Source: an uncultured Bacteroidales bacterium (GTDB taxonomy: Bacteria > Bacteroidota > Bacteroidia > Bacteroidales > Bacteroidaceae). Taken from it: a stretch of 29,263 nt of DNA. The notes under the pieces were generated by a model. That model did not search any database. It was not told where the DNA came from and worked only from the letters and a program-made list of their open reading frames with translations. Positions 17,062-26,113 of the stretch are shown piece after piece. The position numbers and the translations under genes are program-made. The stretch's first letter is position 1; each line of letters begins with the position of its first letter. The DNA is taken from NCBI GenBank assembly GCA_937914945.1, contig CALGJF010000037.1, positions 1 through 29,263 on the forward strand. Reading direction: 5' to 3'.

Positions 17062-17733
17062 TCAGCGTACTATACCATATTTTTTTCCTTTGCCACCACA
17101 AGAAGCACAGCGGCCCGAACTGTTTGGGCATACCGGACATAAATGGTCTGTGAGCCCTTCCAATGAGTTCCGCCATATACCATCGCCGCCACATATTTGG
17201 CAGTTTCCCGTTCCATAGCAGGTGGTACAATCGTAATACCCATAGCGCGATTGACGCTCATCCCTTTTTTCAGGCACATGATTTCTTTTTCCAATACCCA
17301 CATCGGAATTTCCATGGGGAAAGATCACCGGCACCGAATTGTTTGAGGGACGTGTACGAGATGACCTCACAACACCATTGGGCGGACTTTTGCGAACATA
17401 TACAAGAATTTCGCCATTACCTTTTTTTATATTCAAGCGAGAACGGTCTGATGCAAAAAAGTAATATGCATTGCCAAAGTAGCTTTTCCCATAATAGCTA
17501 TGCAGATTATTATCGGTAACACCCTCGTACATGAGCACCCCGAACTCCTCGGAATAGCCGTTAATGTCGGAATCGTAACAAGCCTTGGGAGTAAAAGTAA
17601 TAAAATGGCCATCACCTGATGAGGCCCGTTTTATATTATTGGTTACTATGGCAATTTGTTCGTAATAAAATGTTTGCGCACTTGCCCAGAAGCAATTGCA
17701 GGCAAATATAGTAAATATCAGCAATCGACACAT
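17062..17733 (-). CDS. Secreted protein with DnaJ-like zinc-finger tail
   Basis: The 223-residue protein has a signal peptide (MCRLLIFTIFACNCFWASAQ), a domain of about 100 residues resembling the downstream protein, a low-complexity polar linker (about 115-160), and a cysteine-rich C-terminus. The tail has four CxxC pairs: C169/C172 (CTTCYGTG), C178/C181 (CQICGGDG), C199/C202 (CPVCPNSS) and C209/C212 (CASCGGKG). Three of the four keep the CxxCxGxG pattern of the DnaJ zinc-binding domain. DnaJ itself is cytosolic; a J domain is absent here, so this is not a chaperone of that family in the usual sense. Function is unknown. A -7 box (TATCTTTG) lies 19 bp before the start codon. It is the first gene of a probable two-gene operon. 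Confidence 0.8.
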   Translation of the reverse strand: MCRLLIFTIFACNCFWASAQTFYYEQIAIVTNNIKRASSGDGHFITFTPKACYDSDINGYSEEFGVLMYEGVTDNNLHSYYGKSYFGNAYYFFASDRSRLNIKKGNGEILVYVRKSPPNGVVRSSRTRPSNNSVPVIFPHGNSDVGIGKRNHVPEKRDERQSRYGYYDCTTCYGTGNCQICGGDGIWRNSLEGLTDHLCPVCPNSSGRCASCGGKGKKYGIVR

Positions 17734-17752
17734 CGTACAAATATTTTATGTG

Positions 17753-17760
17753 CAAAGATA
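17753..17760 (-). promoter_or_regulatory. -7 box (TATCTTTG) of the secreted-protein pair
   Basis: It matches TAnnTTTG on the minus strand and predicts a leader of about 16 nt. No TTTG is found 19-20 bp upstream, where the opposite-strand -7 box lies instead. Confidence 0.6.
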
Positions 17761-17782
17761 AGCAATAATCGTTTAACTTCAT

Positions 17783-17790
17783 TAAATTTG
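17783..17790 (+). promoter_or_regulatory. -7 box (TAAATTTG) of the GSCFA-murF operon
   Basis: It matches TAnnTTTG and is followed by CAATAAATTAGAGTGG, nearly the same as downstream of the fbp -7 box. The start codon is only 17 bp beyond the box, so the mRNA leader is about 14 nt. No TTTG -33 element is seen. Confidence 0.6.
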
Positions 17791-17807
17791 CAATAAATTA
17801 GAGTGGT

Positions 17808-18803
17808 ATGCAACTGACAACACCTGTAACACTACAAAAAAGCAATGTCGAGATTACGCACAAAAGCAAGATAATGCTTTTGGGCTCATGCTTTGCGCAA
17901 AATATCGGAAACAGGTTGCAGGCTGGCAAATTCAATGTATGCACAAACCCGTTCGGCATAATCTACAACCCGCTATCGATATCCACGGTACTGCATAGAG
18001 CCATAAGCGGGGAGGAGTTTACAGCCGATTCGCCCGAAATTTCAGAAAGCAACGAAAGGTGGCACAGCATACTGCATCACAGCGATTTTTCGCGTCGCAC
18101 AAAGGAGGAGTTAATCACAACTATAAATAGCTCCTTGCAAGCTGCACATAATTGCATACAAAATGCCGATATTCTGATAATAACCTTTGGAACGGCATAC
18201 GTTTACACACGCAACTGCGATGGGCGTGTAGTGAGTAACTGCCACAAAATGCCCGCAAAAGAGTTTACCCGTCGCCTGTTAAGCGTAGATGAGATTACAG
18301 AGTGCATGAGCCGCGTGCTCACACCCATAACAGAGGCTCGGCCGGGAGTGAAAATCATATTCACAGTGAGCCCTATAAGGCACTTACGCGATGGCGCGCA
18401 CGACAACCAATTGAGCAAAGCAACCCTGTTGCTTGCAATAGAGCAGTTGCAAAGGAGGTACATGCACAACACAGCATATTTCCCAGCATACGAGATTGTG
18501 CTCGACGAGTTACGAGATTATCGTTTCTATGCCGACGACATGACGCATCCCGCCCCCATTGCAGTAGAGTATATTTGGCAAAAATTTGCCGACACGCACA
18601 TAAGCAGTGGCAGCCAGACATTGTGCCACACGATAGAGGATATCAACCGTGCGCTTGCCCACAGACCATTTGACGCCGAGAGCAACAGCTACAAGGAATT
18701 TGTGCGCAATACACTCAAAAAAATCGACACCGTGCAGACAATGCACCCTTACCTTTGTTTTGAAAAAGAGATAGAACAATGCAATACACTATTGAACAGA
18801 TAA
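17808..18803 (+). CDS. GSCFA-domain protein (SGNH-hydrolase-like)
   Basis: The 331-residue protein carries the family-naming motif GSCFA (26-30) within MLLGSCFAQNIGNRL, equivalent to the nucleophile block of SGNH hydrolases, and later ILIITFGTAYVY and FTVSPIRHLRDG blocks typical of the family. Members are annotated in bacteria as hypothetical or glycosyl/acyl hydrolase-like; the substrate is not established. There is no signal peptide, so it is probably cytosolic. The gene overlaps the start of murF-alr by 25 bp, which suggests coupled translation and a possible link with envelope biosynthesis, though this is only by association. Its start codon lies close behind the promoter. Confidence 0.88.
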   Translation: MQLTTPVTLQKSNVEITHKSKIMLLGSCFAQNIGNRLQAGKFNVCTNPFGIIYNPLSISTVLHRAISGEEFTADSPEISESNERWHSILHHSDFSRRTKEELITTINSSLQAAHNCIQNADILIITFGTAYVYTRNCDGRVVSNCHKMPAKEFTRRLLSVDEITECMSRVLTPITEARPGVKIIFTVSPIRHLRDGAHDNQLSKATLLLAIEQLQRRYMHNTAYFPAYEIVLDELRDYRFYADDMTHPAPIAVEYIWQKFADTHISSGSQTLCHTIEDINRALAHRPFDAESNSYKEFVRNTLKKIDTVQTMHPYLCFEKEIEQCNTLLNR

Positions 18804-21259
18804 GCACAATACTGAAAGCGCGCCACATAGGGATGCATGGAGGCAATTCCATCTCGCGCCTGCTCACCGACAGCCGTTCACTCGGTTTCCCCGAGGAGAC
18901 ACTGTTTTTTGCCATAAAAACCAAGCACGGCGACGGACATCTCTTCATAGAAGAGCTATACAAACGGGGTGTGAGGAGTTTTGTGGTGGAAAACAAATAT
19001 ATTGCTCCCACGTTGCCCGATGCCGATTTCATTGTGGTGGACAATAGTGTAAAGGCCTTGCAACGCCTGGCAGCATACCACAGGAAAAGATTTGAAATCC
19101 CTGTTGTAGGGATAACCGGGAGTGATGGAAAAACCATAGTAAAAGAGTGGCTGTACCACATTACCGCAGCCAACTACACTGTTACCCGCTCGCCCCGCAG
19201 CTACAATTCGCAAATAGGCGTACCGCTTTCTGTATGGCAGCTCAACGAGGATAGCACGCTGGGCATATTTGAAGCCGGAATATCGCAGCTACGCGAAATG
19301 GACAATCTGCAATCCATCATAAACCCCACAATAGGTATAATAACAAATATAAGCGAGGCGCATCAGGAGAACTTCAGCACCATGCAGGAAAAATGCCGCG
19401 AAAAGCTTGCACTGTTCAAGGGGTGCGACATCATCATATACAACGCCGACAACGCTTTGATTACGGGTACAATAAGCCATTCCTTGTTGCCATCGCGCGA
19501 GATTGCATGGTCGCAAAAAGACCCAGAGAGACCGCTCTATATAAAAGCTATTGAAAAGGGCGAGAATGGAACAACCATTAAATACCGCTATCTCGCTTTT
19601 GAGAACAGCTACCACATACCATTCCTCGACGATGCATCGATAGAAGACTCCATAAACTGCCTGGCAGCGGCGCTATACCTTATGATACCCGCCGAGACCA
19701 TTGCCGCACGCATGGCACAGCTCGAGCCCGTGGCCATGCGATTGGAGGTAAAGGAGGGCAAAAACGGTTGCATGCTCATAAACGACAGCTACAATGCCGA
19801 CACCGCCTCGCTCGACATTGCACTCGATTTCATGGAGCGCCGTTGCAGCACCATGCCCCACCTTAAAAAAACCCTTATCCTATCGGACATTAAACAGACA
19901 GGGCTTACCACCCGCGCTCTTTACCACACCGTGGCACAGCTCATAAACCGCCACAATATCGAAAAATTCATAGGGGTGGGAAAAGATTTAATAAACGAAA
20001 AAGAGTGGCAAAAGAGAATAGATTGCGAATACCATCTGTTCACAACAACTGACGAATTACTGCACAGCGAGCAACTGCAAAGCCTCGCCGGCGAAGCCAT
20101 TCTCATAAAGGGAGCACGCGCATTCCATTTTGAGGAGATAACCGAGGCGCTTGAAAAGAAGGTACACCAAACAATCCTTGAAGTAAACCTCACAGCCCTG
20201 CGCGACAACCTCAACCGCTATCGCAATAATCTGAAACCAGAGACAAAGACCATCTGCATGGTTAAGGCATCGGCCTATGGTGCAGGCGCATTGGAAGTTG
20301 CGCGCACATTGCAGGACTGCCGCGTGGATTACCTTGCCGTGGCTGTGGCCGACGAAGGTGCCGAACTGCGCAAGGCAGGCATAACTACCGGAATTATTGT
20401 AATGAACCCCGAACCCGGCACAGTGCGCACACTGTTCGAGAACAAGCTGGAGCCTGAGGTTTACAGTTTCGGCATGTTGCGAATGTTGGCACAAGCTGCC
20501 GGACGCGAAGGCATAACGGATTACCCGATACACATAAAAATAGACACCGGGATGCACCGCTTGGGATTCCTCCCAAATGAGATTCCCGCCCTGATAGAGG
20601 AGCTTAAAAAGTACAATTCACTTACACCGCGCTCGGTATTCTCGCATTTTGTGGGGAGCGACAGCACCACCTTCGATAACTTCTCAAAAGAACAAGTGGC
20701 ACGTTTTGAAGAGGCAAGCAAAACATTGCAAGCAGCATTCAAACACAAGATTCTGCGCCATATATGCAACAGCGCAGGCGCAGAGCGTTTCACCCATGTG
20801 CAGTACGAAGCAGTGCGCTTGGGAATAGGATTGTATGGAATATCACCCATGGGAAGCGATTCCACACTACGCCCCATATCCACACTTAAAACAATAATAT
20901 TGCAGATACACGATGTACCTGCCGACGAAACCGTGGGATACAGCCGCAGAGGGGAACTGCAACGCCAATCGCGCATAGCAGCCCTACCCATAGGGTACGC
21001 CGACGGCCTTAATCGGCACATGGGCAACCGCCGCGGATATTGCATAATCAACGGCAAGCCCGCGCCTTATGTAGGGAATATATGCATGGATGTGTGTATG
21101 GTGGATGTTACCGACATCGACTGCCACGAGGGCGACACCGTGGAGATTTTCGGGCCGAATTTATCGGTGGAGACTATCGCACAATGGCTCGACACCATAC
21201 CATACGAGATTCTAACTGCCGTATCCACACGAATAAAGAGAGTCTATTACAGCGATTGA
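18779..21259 (+). CDS. murF-alr: Bifunctional MurF ligase / alanine racemase fusion
   Basis: The 826-residue protein fuses two peptidoglycan enzymes. The N-terminal half (about 1-455) is MurF, which adds D-Ala-D-Ala to UDP-MurNAc-tripeptide; it has the ATP-binding GITGSDGKT (112-119, with D where N is usual) and LINDSYNAD. The C-terminal half (about 460-826) is a PLP alanine racemase: the PLP lysine is K496 in MVKASAYG, the second catalytic residue is Y721 in VGYSRRGEL, with PIGYADGLNR and GNICMDVCMVDVT downstream. The fusion is a known Bacteroidetes trait and couples D-alanine supply with its use. Its ATG lies inside the GSCFA gene, so it depends on that promoter. A strong bidirectional terminator follows. 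The nearby ddh gene makes meso-diaminopimelate for the same cell-wall precursor. Confidence 0.95.
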   Translation: MQYTIEQISTILKARHIGMHGGNSISRLLTDSRSLGFPEETLFFAIKTKHGDGHLFIEELYKRGVRSFVVENKYIAPTLPDADFIVVDNSVKALQRLAAYHRKRFEIPVVGITGSDGKTIVKEWLYHITAANYTVTRSPRSYNSQIGVPLSVWQLNEDSTLGIFEAGISQLREMDNLQSIINPTIGIITNISEAHQENFSTMQEKCREKLALFKGCDIIIYNADNALITGTISHSLLPSREIAWSQKDPERPLYIKAIEKGENGTTIKYRYLAFENSYHIPFLDDASIEDSINCLAAALYLMIPAETIAARMAQLEPVAMRLEVKEGKNGCMLINDSYNADTASLDIALDFMERRCSTMPHLKKTLILSDIKQTGLTTRALYHTVAQLINRHNIEKFIGVGKDLINEKEWQKRIDCEYHLFTTTDELLHSEQLQSLAGEAILIKGARAFHFEEITEALEKKVHQTILEVNLTALRDNLNRYRNNLKPETKTICMVKASAYGAGALEVARTLQDCRVDYLAVAVADEGAELRKAGITTGIIVMNPEPGTVRTLFENKLEPEVYSFGMLRMLAQAAGREGITDYPIHIKIDTGMHRLGFLPNEIPALIEELKKYNSLTPRSVFSHFVGSDSTTFDNFSKEQVARFEEASKTLQAAFKHKILRHICNSAGAERFTHVQYEAVRLGIGLYGISPMGSDSTLRPISTLKTIILQIHDVPADETVGYSRRGELQRQSRIAALPIGYADGLNRHMGNRRGYCIINGKPAPYVGNICMDVCMVDVTDIDCHEGDTVEIFGPNLSVETIAQWLDTIPYEILTAVSTRIKRVYYSD

Positions 21260-21269
21260 TTAAATAGTT

Positions 21270-21317
21270 ACAAAAAGCGATGGTGAAATGCCGCAGCATT
21301 TCACCATCGCTTTTTGT
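21270..21317. terminator. Bidirectional terminator between murF-alr and the transporter gene
   Basis: A perfect 21-bp stem (21270-21290 with 21297-21317) encloses a 6-nt loop. The stem ends in AAAAA on one side and TTTTT on the other, so it can end transcription from both convergent genes. Confidence 0.9.
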
Positions 21318-21328
21318 GTAACCGGGCA

Positions 21329-22675
21329 TCAAAGTATCCCCAGATTCTTAAAGAAAATATACAATATCAGCAGTGGGGTTACATAGCGCAACATAAACAC
21401 TACAACAGGCATAACTTTGCTTTTGAGTGTACCATAATTACTTATCTCGTCGTTCATAAAATTGCGTTTCATCACCCACGACACAAATATACAAGTAAAC
21501 ATGGCGCCCAATGGCATAAGTATATTGGCACTAAGATAGTCGAATATATCCATAAAAGAGACACCCGTGGCCTCTATTCCAAGGAAATCTACATCAAACA
21601 CACAATATACGGTGAGCGCACTCAATGCAACCGATATAGCCGATGTGATGCGGGCACCCCACTTACGCGACAATTTGAACTCCTCGGCAAAATAGGCGGT
21701 GAGCACCTCGTGGAAAGATATTGTTGATGTGAGTGAAGCAAGCATAACAAGCAGGAAGAATACCGCCGACCACATAGAGGCAAGAGGCATACCCTTGAAA
21801 ATCTCGGGCAAGGTTATAAAAATCAGCGAAGGGCCCTCGGCCGGTTGCAAGCCTGCACTGAACACCGCCGGGAATATTACAAGACCGGCAAGCAACGACA
21901 CCAGCATGGTGAGCAACGACACATTTAGCGATGTGGAAATAAGGTTATTATCCTTTTTGAAATATGAGGCATATGTAACCATGCAACCCATACCCACCGA
22001 CAAGGAGAAGAAGGCCTGCCCTATTGCCATCATAATGGTTTCGGGCGTAAAAGCCTCCTTGAAATTGGGCGAAAGGAAGAAACGATAACCCTCTATGGCA
22101 TTGGGCATAAATGCCACACGCACCGCCATGATGATAAGAATTATAAAGAGGGCGGGCATCATTATACGCGAGGCTTTTTCGATACCCTTCTCCACACCAC
22201 GTGCCACTATTATGTGGGTGAGCATTATGAATACCACTGCATAGAAAAACGGCCGCCATGAGCCTTGGAATGCGGCAAACTGCTCGGTAAACGAAAGCGA
22301 AGAGCGGTAAAGCATACCTGTGGCAGAATTTACAAGATACTCCAACGACCAACCGGCCACTATATAATAGAAACCGGTAATGAGCAGCGCACCCAACACG
22401 CCGTTATAACCCAACCAACTCCACCTCTTTGACAATTGACGAAAGGCACCCACCGCATTCTTGCGCGATTTGCGCCCCACGGCAAACTCGGCTATCATGG
22501 CAGGAATGCCCACCACAAAAACACTTATAAGGAATACCAACAAAAAGGCCGCTCCGCCATGCTTGCCTGCAATGTATGGGAAACGCCAGATGGCACCAAG
22601 GCCTATGGCACTGCCCGCAGCAACAAGCACCACACTCAATTTACCCCCAAAGGAGGCACGTTTATCTTCACTCAT
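21329..22675 (-). CDS. Sodium-dependent transporter, neurotransmitter:sodium symporter (SNF) family
   Basis: The 448-residue membrane protein belongs to the LeuT-type family that couples Na+ entry to uptake of amino acids or related amines; the substrate is not predictable. The N-terminal signature is AAGSAIGLGAIWRFPY (about 19-34), and about 11-12 membrane helices follow, including the LTSTISFHEVL segment near the sodium-2 site and unwound helix region FFSLSVGMGC. The residue after GLG is alanine, where LeuT has the Na1-binding N27; I believe some characterised bacterial relatives also vary here. The gene is convergent with murF-alr and separated from it by a bidirectional terminator. No canonical promoter box was found upstream. 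Confidence 0.93.
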   Translation of the reverse strand: MSEDKRASFGGKLSVVLVAAGSAIGLGAIWRFPYIAGKHGGAAFLLVFLISVFVVGIPAMIAEFAVGRKSRKNAVGAFRQLSKRWSWLGYNGVLGALLITGFYYIVAGWSLEYLVNSATGMLYRSSLSFTEQFAAFQGSWRPFFYAVVFIMLTHIIVARGVEKGIEKASRIMMPALFIILIIMAVRVAFMPNAIEGYRFFLSPNFKEAFTPETIMMAIGQAFFSLSVGMGCMVTYASYFKKDNNLISTSLNVSLLTMLVSLLAGLVIFPAVFSAGLQPAEGPSLIFITLPEIFKGMPLASMWSAVFFLLVMLASLTSTISFHEVLTAYFAEEFKLSRKWGARITSAISVALSALTVYCVFDVDFLGIEATGVSFMDIFDYLSANILMPLGAMFTCIFVSWVMKRNFMNDEISNYGTLKSKVMPVVVFMLRYVTPLLILYIFFKNLGIL

Positions 22676-22787
22676 TATTCTATTTCATTAAATCAGAGCG
22701 CGAAAATAATAAAAAATAACGAGTTTTCGGCCATTTGCAAACCACACTTTAAGCCGAGGTGCCAATATTTATATATCCTTAATATAT

Positions 22788-22815
22788 AAAAGAAAGCGGG
22801 GCACTTACGCCCCGC
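22788..22815 (-). terminator. Terminator downstream of ddh
   Basis: GCGGGGC (22796-22802) and GCCCCGC (22809-22815) form a 7-bp GC stem with a 6-nt loop. On the minus strand it is followed by TTTCTTTTAT. It lies 9 bp beyond the ddh stop codon. Confidence 0.85.
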
Positions 22816-22823
22816 CATACGTT

Positions 22824-23723
22824 TTATACCAAATGCGCTATCAACTCCTCGCGATCGCCGTAGAGGAGGTCGATAATGGGAATCTCAATCATTGTATAAC
22901 AACCGGGTTGCTGACGCATTGTGGCACGTGCGCAACATACAAGCACCTGAGCTGTGAGCGCGGGGTTGTTTATTTTCATATTGAACTCGAACAATTGGTT
23001 TTGAGTGGTACCGGACACGCCCTTGCGTGTGAGGTTTACACCATGCCCCATGTCGAGCAGTTCATCTACGCAGGGCACCTGTATAACGTGTGTTTCATCG
23101 TTCACAAAGTAAGGGTCGGCCTTAATGGCGGCTGCCACCTGTGAAAATTCGTAACCCTCCTCTATCTCCACATACACCATGCGGCGATGAATACCTGTGC
23201 CCACAGGTATTGTCATTGAGAGTGCAGCCTTGACACCCTCAACAGCCTTAACAGCTACGGTGTGGCCCATGCTCATACCCGGCCCGAAATTGGTATATGT
23301 GATACCTTTGGGTGCAATAGCTTGCAAAAGAGTACGAATAACAGAATCGCTACCCGGATCCCAGCCTGCCGAAATAATAGATACTGCGTTACCTGCACAT
23401 GCACTCTCGCCAAGCGAACGACGCAGTTCCACAATTTTGGAGTGGATGTCGAAGCTATCCACGGTGTTTATACCAAGTGCAAGGATATCTTTTGCATAGC
23501 GTTCTACACTGCGGGTGGGGGTGGAAAGGATTGCCACATCCACATCGCCAAGTTCGCGTATATCCTTCACCACATTGTAGCCTGTAAGTTCTGCGGGAAG
23601 ATTCTCTGCTCCCGAGCGACGCACCACACCTGCCACCTCAAAATCGGGGGCTGCGGTAAGTGCCTGCAAGGTATATTTTCCAATATTGCCATATCCCACT
23701 ATGGCTGCTCTAATCTTTCTCAT
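22824..23723 (-). CDS. ddh: meso-Diaminopimelate D-dehydrogenase
   Basis: The enzyme reductively aminates tetrahydrodipicolinate to meso-diaminopimelate with NADPH in one step, bypassing the acylated route of lysine and peptidoglycan synthesis. The 299-residue protein has an N-terminal Rossmann fold with GYGNIG (10-15), then STPTRSVERYA, VDSFDIH and the conserved ISAGWDPGSDSVIR and TNFGPGMSMGHTVAVKA blocks of the family. Its length is close to the usual ~320. It stands alone between its own terminator and pnp. The product feeds MurE, whose product is the substrate of the MurF encoded nearby. Confidence 0.95.
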   Translation of the reverse strand: MRKIRAAIVGYGNIGKYTLQALTAAPDFEVAGVVRRSGAENLPAELTGYNVVKDIRELGDVDVAILSTPTRSVERYAKDILALGINTVDSFDIHSKIVELRRSLGESACAGNAVSIISAGWDPGSDSVIRTLLQAIAPKGITYTNFGPGMSMGHTVAVKAVEGVKAALSMTIPVGTGIHRRMVYVEIEEGYEFSQVAAAIKADPYFVNDETHVIQVPCVDELLDMGHGVNLTRKGVSGTTQNQLFEFNMKINNPALTAQVLVCCARATMRQQPGCYTMIEIPIIDLLYGDREELIAHLV

Positions 23724-23827
23724 AGTTATATTGATTTTTATCGACTGCGAAGATATAAAAAACTCATTTTTTATTTTCTATCCGATTCCTATTTTTTTCT
23801 CAAAAAAATGAAAAAATCACAACCAAA

Positions 23828-23859
23828 CAAAAAGCCGCTGAACGCAATGTTCAGCGGCT
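23828..23859 (-). terminator. Terminator downstream of pnp
   Basis: AGCCGCTGAAC (23833-23843) pairs perfectly with GTTCAGCGGCT (23849-23859) around a 5-nt loop, followed on the minus strand by TTTTTG. It begins 5 bp beyond the pnp stop. Confidence 0.9.
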
Positions 23860-23864
23860 CTGTT

Positions 23865-26036
23865 TTATGCCTGGGGGCGGCGGGGCTCGCGGCGGGGACG
23901 ACGCTCACGCTCCTCATAACCCTCGGGTTTCTCTATCAACGCTTTGCGAGAGAGTTTGAACTTACCGGTCTTGGGATCAATCTCCACAAGCTTCACTTGC
24001 AGGGTGTCGCCCTCTTTGATACCGGTCTCTTCCATTGTCTCAAAGCGTTTCCAATCAATCTCTGAAATGTGCAACAAGCCATCCTTGCCGGGCATAAACT
24101 CAACGAATGCACCATAAGGCATCACGCTGCGCACTGTACCCTCGTAAACCTCTCCGGCCTCGGGGATTGCAACGATTGCTCTGATTTTTGCAATTGCCTC
24201 GTTGATTGAATTGCCATTGCTTGCTGCAATCTCGATGATACCCTCGCCATCAACCTCCTCGATAGAGATAGTAGCGCCGGTCTCCTCTTGCATTCCCTGA
24301 ATGATTTTGCCACCGGGGCCGATAACAGCACCGATAAACTCTTTGGGGATGCGCATGGTCTCGATACGGGGTGCGTGAGGTTTAAGCTCTGCACGGGGCT
24401 CGGCAATACACTCGGTAATCTTACCAAGAATGTGCATACGGCCCTCGCGTGCCTGATTCAAAGCCTTCTCGAGAATCTCATAAGAAAGACCATCAACCTT
24501 TATATCCATCTGTGTGGCTGTGATACCATCAACTGTTCCTGTTACCTTGAAGTCCATATCGCCCAAGTGGTCCTCATCGCCAAGAATATCGCTGAGCACA
24601 GCATATTTCTCCTCACCGACATTCTTGATAAGGCCCATGGCAATACCCGATACAGGTTTCTTAATCTTCACACCGGCATCCATGAGCGCGAGTGTACCTG
24701 CGCAAACAGTAGCCATTGAAGATGAGCCGTTAGACTCCAAAATATCCGAAACCACGCGAACACAATAGGGATAATCGGCGGGAATCATATTTTTGAGAGC
24801 GCGGCATGCAAGGTTACCATGACCGATTTCGCGACGGCCTACACCACGCTGTGCGCGTGCCTCGCCTGTTGAGAAGGGAGGGAAATTATAGTGAAGGAGG
24901 AAACGCTCTGTTCCCTGGTTCATAACCTCGTCGATAATCTTCTCGTCGCGTTTTGTACCGAGTGTTACGGTTGTGAGCGACTGTGTCTCACCGCGTGTGA
25001 ACACTGCCGAACCGTGGGGGCCGGGCAAATAGCCTGCCTCGCACCAGATGGGGCGGATTTCGGTAGTTTTGCGACCATCGAGACGTTTGCCCTCGTCGAG
25101 AATACAACGGCGCATGGCCTCTTTCTCAACATCGTGGTAGTAGCGGTCGATAAGTGCGCCCTTCTCCTCGAGTTCCTCCTCGGTAAATTGCGCTTTGAAT
25201 TCCTCTTTAATGGCATCGAAAGCGGCTGCACGGCCGTGCTTGTCGTTGTTTCCGCTTGCAGCAACGGCATAAGCCTTTGCATAGCATGCCTCGTGAACCT
25301 GTGAGCGAAGTTCCTCGTCGTTCACCTCGTGGCAGTACTCGCGTTTTACGGTTGTACCAACCTCTTCCATAAGCTCCATCTGAGCCTTGCAGTGAACCTT
25401 GATAGCCTCGTGAGCAACCTTCATGGCCTCCAACAGGTCGGCCTCTGATACCTCTTTCATCTCACCCTCGACCATCATGATGTTGTCGTAAGTTGCGGCA
25501 ACCATGATATCCATGTCGGCATTCTCGAGTTGCGCGAATGTGGGGTTAACCACAAACTCGCCATTGATGCGTGCAACACGAACCTCGGAAATGGGGCCAC
25601 CGAAAGGAATATCGGAAACAGCAAGAGCCGCAGAGGCTGCAAGACCGGCAAGAGCATCGGGCATATCTACGCCGTCGGCCGAGAAGAGAACGATATTCAC
25701 ATAAACCTCGGCATGGTAGTTGTCGGGGAAAAGAGGACGTAGAGCACGGTCAACCAAACGACAAGTGAGAATTTCATAATCCGAAGCCTTACCCTCGCGA
25801 CGTGTGAAACCGCCGGGGAAACGACCAAATGAAGCGTATTTCTCTTTATACTCTACCTGCAAAGGCATAAAATCGGTGCCGGGAACAGCATCCTTGGCTG
25901 CACATACGGTCGCCAACAACATTGTGTTGCCCAAGCGCAACATCACAGAGCCATCGGCCTGCTTTGCAAGCTTGCCTGTCTCAATTGTGATTACGCGGCC
26001 ATCGGGCAATGCCACATTCTTTGTTACAACATTCAT
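23865..26036 (-). CDS. pnp: Polyribonucleotide nucleotidyltransferase (PNPase)
   Basis: PNPase is the trimeric 3'-5' phosphorolytic exoribonuclease of mRNA turnover. The 723-residue protein has two RNase PH domains, the first from the N-terminus (MLATVCAAKD, FGRFPGGFTRREG) and the second from about residue 310 (GPHGSAVFTRGETQSLTTVTLG, with ESNGSSSMATVC). A KH domain follows (IGPGGK at about 570) and then an S1 domain (YEGTVRSVMPYGAFVEF). The tail is a short arginine- and proline-rich extension (EERERRPRREPRRPQA). The start at 26036 (MNVVTKNVALPDG) is chosen because the 37 upstream in-frame codons overlap the promoter. A -7 box is at 26077-26084, predicting a leader of about 37 nt. Confidence 0.97.
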   Translation of the reverse strand: MNVVTKNVALPDGRVITIETGKLAKQADGSVMLRLGNTMLLATVCAAKDAVPGTDFMPLQVEYKEKYASFGRFPGGFTRREGKASDYEILTCRLVDRALRPLFPDNYHAEVYVNIVLFSADGVDMPDALAGLAASAALAVSDIPFGGPISEVRVARINGEFVVNPTFAQLENADMDIMVAATYDNIMMVEGEMKEVSEADLLEAMKVAHEAIKVHCKAQMELMEEVGTTVKREYCHEVNDEELRSQVHEACYAKAYAVAASGNNDKHGRAAAFDAIKEEFKAQFTEEELEEKGALIDRYYHDVEKEAMRRCILDEGKRLDGRKTTEIRPIWCEAGYLPGPHGSAVFTRGETQSLTTVTLGTKRDEKIIDEVMNQGTERFLLHYNFPPFSTGEARAQRGVGRREIGHGNLACRALKNMIPADYPYCVRVVSDILESNGSSSMATVCAGTLALMDAGVKIKKPVSGIAMGLIKNVGEEKYAVLSDILGDEDHLGDMDFKVTGTVDGITATQMDIKVDGLSYEILEKALNQAREGRMHILGKITECIAEPRAELKPHAPRIETMRIPKEFIGAVIGPGGKIIQGMQEETGATISIEEVDGEGIIEIAASNGNSINEAIAKIRAIVAIPEAGEVYEGTVRSVMPYGAFVEFMPGKDGLLHISEIDWKRFETMEETGIKEGDTLQVKLVEIDPKTGKFKLSRKALIEKPEGYEERERRPRREPRRPQA

Positions 26037-26076
26037 CTTTTTTATCTGTTTATTATTTTTTATTTCTAAATTCTCG

Positions 26077-26084
26077 CAAAGATA
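26077..26084 (-). promoter_or_regulatory. pnp -7 box (TATCTTTG)
   Basis: The minus strand reads TATCTTTGCG, matching TAnnTTTG, 40 bp before the pnp start codon. No TTTG is seen at the -33 position, which overlaps the opposite promoter. Confidence 0.6.
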
Positions 26085-26105
26085 AATAATTTTCCACATT
26101 TTAAC

Positions 26106-26113
26106 TATCTTTG
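26106..26113 (+). promoter_or_regulatory. -7 box (TATCTTTG) of the TlpA-like lipoprotein gene
   Basis: It matches TAnnTTTG and lies 21 bp before the ATG at 26135, so the leader is about 18 nt. It forms a 9-bp inverted repeat with the divergent pnp box. Confidence 0.6.

Noticed and set aside
18779..21259. MurF-Alr as a novel gene fusion
   Set aside because: The fusion is well known in Bacteroidetes, so it supports taxonomy but is not new.
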